Shown piece after piece: positions 5,654 to 6,476 of a stretch of 6,476 nucleotides of DNA. The notes under the pieces were generated by a model, which worked only from the letters and a program-made list of their open reading frames with translations, was not told where the DNA came from and did not search any database. The position numbers and the translations under genes were made by a program. The stretch is from Chitinophagaceae bacterium (GTDB taxonomy: Bacteria > Bacteroidota > Bacteroidia > Chitinophagales > Chitinophagaceae). The stretch is from the NCBI GenBank assembly GCA_017882205.1, contig JADGPY010000156.1, forward strand, positions 1 through 6,476, read 5' to 3'. Within the stretch, counting starts at the first letter, position 1. Each line of letters starts with the position of its first letter.

Positions 5654-6199
5654 ATGAAAAAAGGTGACAATACTGAGATAGATAATGCTTTTAATGATTT
5701 TCCGGACAATCTGGCCAAACTCTTTAAGGAATCGATGGATATTAAAAACTCCGGTGAGAAGTTTATTGCAAGAAGTACTCTGGTAGAAATGGGTAAAACC
5801 ATTGTCCCTCAATTACATAAGCTGCTTGAATCCCGAAATGAAACCCTGCGTATGGAAATTGCCAAGATAGTTGAGCTGATTGCTGACAGAAGGTCGATTC
5901 CTATATTAATTAGTCTGCTTGACGATAAAGAATTTGAAATCAGATGGATCGCAGCTGAAGGTCTTATTAAAATCGGCAGGCGGAGTATCTGTCCTTTACT
6001 GAAGGCAGTTCGAGATGGAAAAAGTTCTTTCTTTTTTAACAAAGGAGCCCATCACGTTTTACTTAGCCTGGTGACTGCAAACGAGAAGGATAAATTAATG
6101 ACGTTGTTGCTCAGTCTCGATAATTTTCATGAGCTGGGTGAAACTGCCCCGGTAGAAGCCTCAAATGCGTTGAAAACCATTTTTAAGAGCAAAAACTAG
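5654..6199 (+). CDS. Small HEAT-repeat protein
   Basis: A 181-residue all-helical protein. Residues about 36-140 contain HEAT-like helical pairs with a clear 31-residue period: prolines at 52, 83 and 114 begin equivalent helices (PQLHKLLES, PILISLLDD, PLLKAVRD), and the second helices align as TLRMEIAKIVELIADRRSI and EIRWIAAEGLIKIGRRSI. The C-terminal part (about 126-178) looks like a degenerate further repeat. Such proteins usually serve as protein-binding scaffolds; no catalytic motif is visible. Sequence similarity to phycocyanobilin-lyase-type HEAT proteins is only at the repeat level and does not imply that activity. There is no signal peptide or membrane helix. The start lies 3 bp after the oxidoreductase stop codon, which suggests translational coupling and one transcript. 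The partner is unknown. Confidence 0.85.
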   Translation: MKKGDNTEIDNAFNDFPDNLAKLFKESMDIKNSGEKFIARSTLVEMGKTIVPQLHKLLESRNETLRMEIAKIVELIADRRSIPILISLLDDKEFEIRWIAAEGLIKIGRRSICPLLKAVRDGKSSFFFNKGAHHVLLSLVTANEKDKLMTLLLSLDNFHELGETAPVEASNALKTIFKSKN

Positions 6200-6274
6200 T
6201 TTTAAAAACACCTCAATTTATTTTGGCAGGTTATAGATATTATGGCTTCAATTTTTGTAAAATGTGTGATTAAT

Positions 6275-6299
6275 TTCCACCAGGTCTTTGCCGGTGGAA
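6275..6299 (+). other. Stem-loop upstream of the universal stress gene
   Basis: TTCCACC (6275-6281) pairs perfectly with GGTGGAA (6293-6299). With A6282 bulged, GG (6283-6284) also pairs with CC (6291-6292), giving nine base pairs and a TCTTTG loop. It could end the MDR-HEAT transcript 76 bp after its stop codon, but no run of T follows, so an intrinsic terminator of the usual kind is not supported. It is more GC-rich than the flanking DNA and shares bases with the inverted repeat at 6279-6322. Confidence 0.4.
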
Positions 6300-6322
6300 C
6301 TCTTTCAGACTTTGGACCTGGT
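6279..6322 (+). repeat. Inverted repeat overlapping the stem-loop, alternative structure
   Basis: ACCAGGTC (6279-6286) and GACCTGGT (6315-6322) are perfect 8-bp inverted arms separated by 28 nt. The left arm shares bases with the stem at 6275-6299, so in RNA the two structures cannot form together. The pair ends 33 nt before the ATG of the universal stress gene. It may be a leader with alternative folds or, at DNA level, a protein-binding site; neither is established. Confidence 0.4.
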
Positions 6323-6355
6323 TTATAAACTTATTGAAAATAAAATTTGAAATTT

Positions 6356-6476
6356 ATGAAAACAATTATCGTCCCCCTGGATTTCTCAGATGAGTCTTTA
6401 ACCGGTTTGAATCTGGCATTAATGCTGGCTGCTAAAACCGGAGCTATGATCCAATTGGTCCATGTTATTGGAAAGA
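6356..6476 (+). CDS. Universal stress protein (UspA family), N-terminal part, runs off the right edge
   Basis: The 40 visible residues are a typical Usp start: MKTIIVPLDFSDES with the first beta strand and the conserved Val-Pro-Leu-Asp nucleotide-loop residues (6-9), a Ser after them, an amphipathic helix (GLNLALMLAAKTGA), and the second strand IQLVHVIG (32-39). Usp proteins bind ATP or act as stress-induced dimers in the cytoplasm; the ATP-binding GxxGxxxxG motif near the C-terminus lies outside the window, so the subtype cannot be assigned. Bacteroidota versions often carry two tandem Usp domains. The gene lies 156 bp after the HEAT-repeat gene, so it probably has its own promoter, although I find no clear TAnnTTTG box at a suitable distance. 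Confidence 0.88.
   Translation, partial: MKTIIVPLDFSDESLTGLNLALMLAAKTGAMIQLVHVIGK

Noticed and set aside
6341..6349. TAAAATTTG just before the universal stress gene as a -7 box
   Set aside because: Spacer between TA and TTTG is three bases, not two, and it lies only 6 bp from the ATG, leaving no leader.
1..6476. CRISPR arrays, tRNA or rRNA genes, insertion sequences, attachment sites
   Set aside because: No regularly spaced repeats, no cloverleaf or rRNA-like segments, no transposase or integrase coding, and no terminal inverted repeats with target duplications were found on reading both strands.

Overview
The window looks like chromosomal DNA of a member of the Bacteroidota. It is AT-rich, the start codons mostly lack Shine-Dalgarno sequences, matches to the Bacteroides-type -7 box (TAnnTTTG) lie just upstream of at least two genes, and several proteins (the MGPM-type thioredoxin-like protein, the short AraC-like regulator, quinol-type NorZ) resemble families I know from this phylum. 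The lineage is an inference; there is no rRNA or other marker in the window.

Layout. (1) Bases 1-157, minus strand: the N-terminal part of an unusual thioredoxin-fold protein that runs off the left edge. It is divergent from (2) a Crp/Fnr-family regulator at 314-1009, plus strand; the shared 156-bp intergenic region has a candidate promoter in each direction plus short repeats. (3) After 157 bp containing a perfect 18-bp palindrome (1097-1114) comes norZ (1167-3467), a full-length quinol-dependent nitric oxide reductase with all expected heme and FeB ligands. (4) Two minus-strand ORFs converge on norZ: an AraC-like regulator (3959-4402) that stops after its first helix-turn-helix, and an overlapping ORF of unknown function (3514-4008). 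(5) After a 246-bp divergent region with an inverted repeat there is a zinc-independent MDR-family NADPH oxidoreductase (4649-5650), followed after 3 bp by a small HEAT-repeat protein (5654-6199). (6) A 156-bp intergenic region with two overlapping, mutually exclusive inverted repeats precedes the N-terminus of a universal stress protein (6356 to the right edge).

How it fits together. The best-supported unit is regulator plus norZ: a Crp/Fnr protein beside an NO reductase is a common arrangement for NO- or oxygen-responsive control of NO reduction to N2O. No nitrite reductase or nitrous oxide reductase is visible, so detoxification or partial denitrification are both possible. The rest of the window (thioredoxin-like protein, oxidoreductase, HEAT protein, Usp) has a general redox/stress flavour, but only the MDR-HEAT pair has the spacing expected of one transcript. 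The least explained part is the truncated AraC-like gene and the unknown ORF overlapping it.
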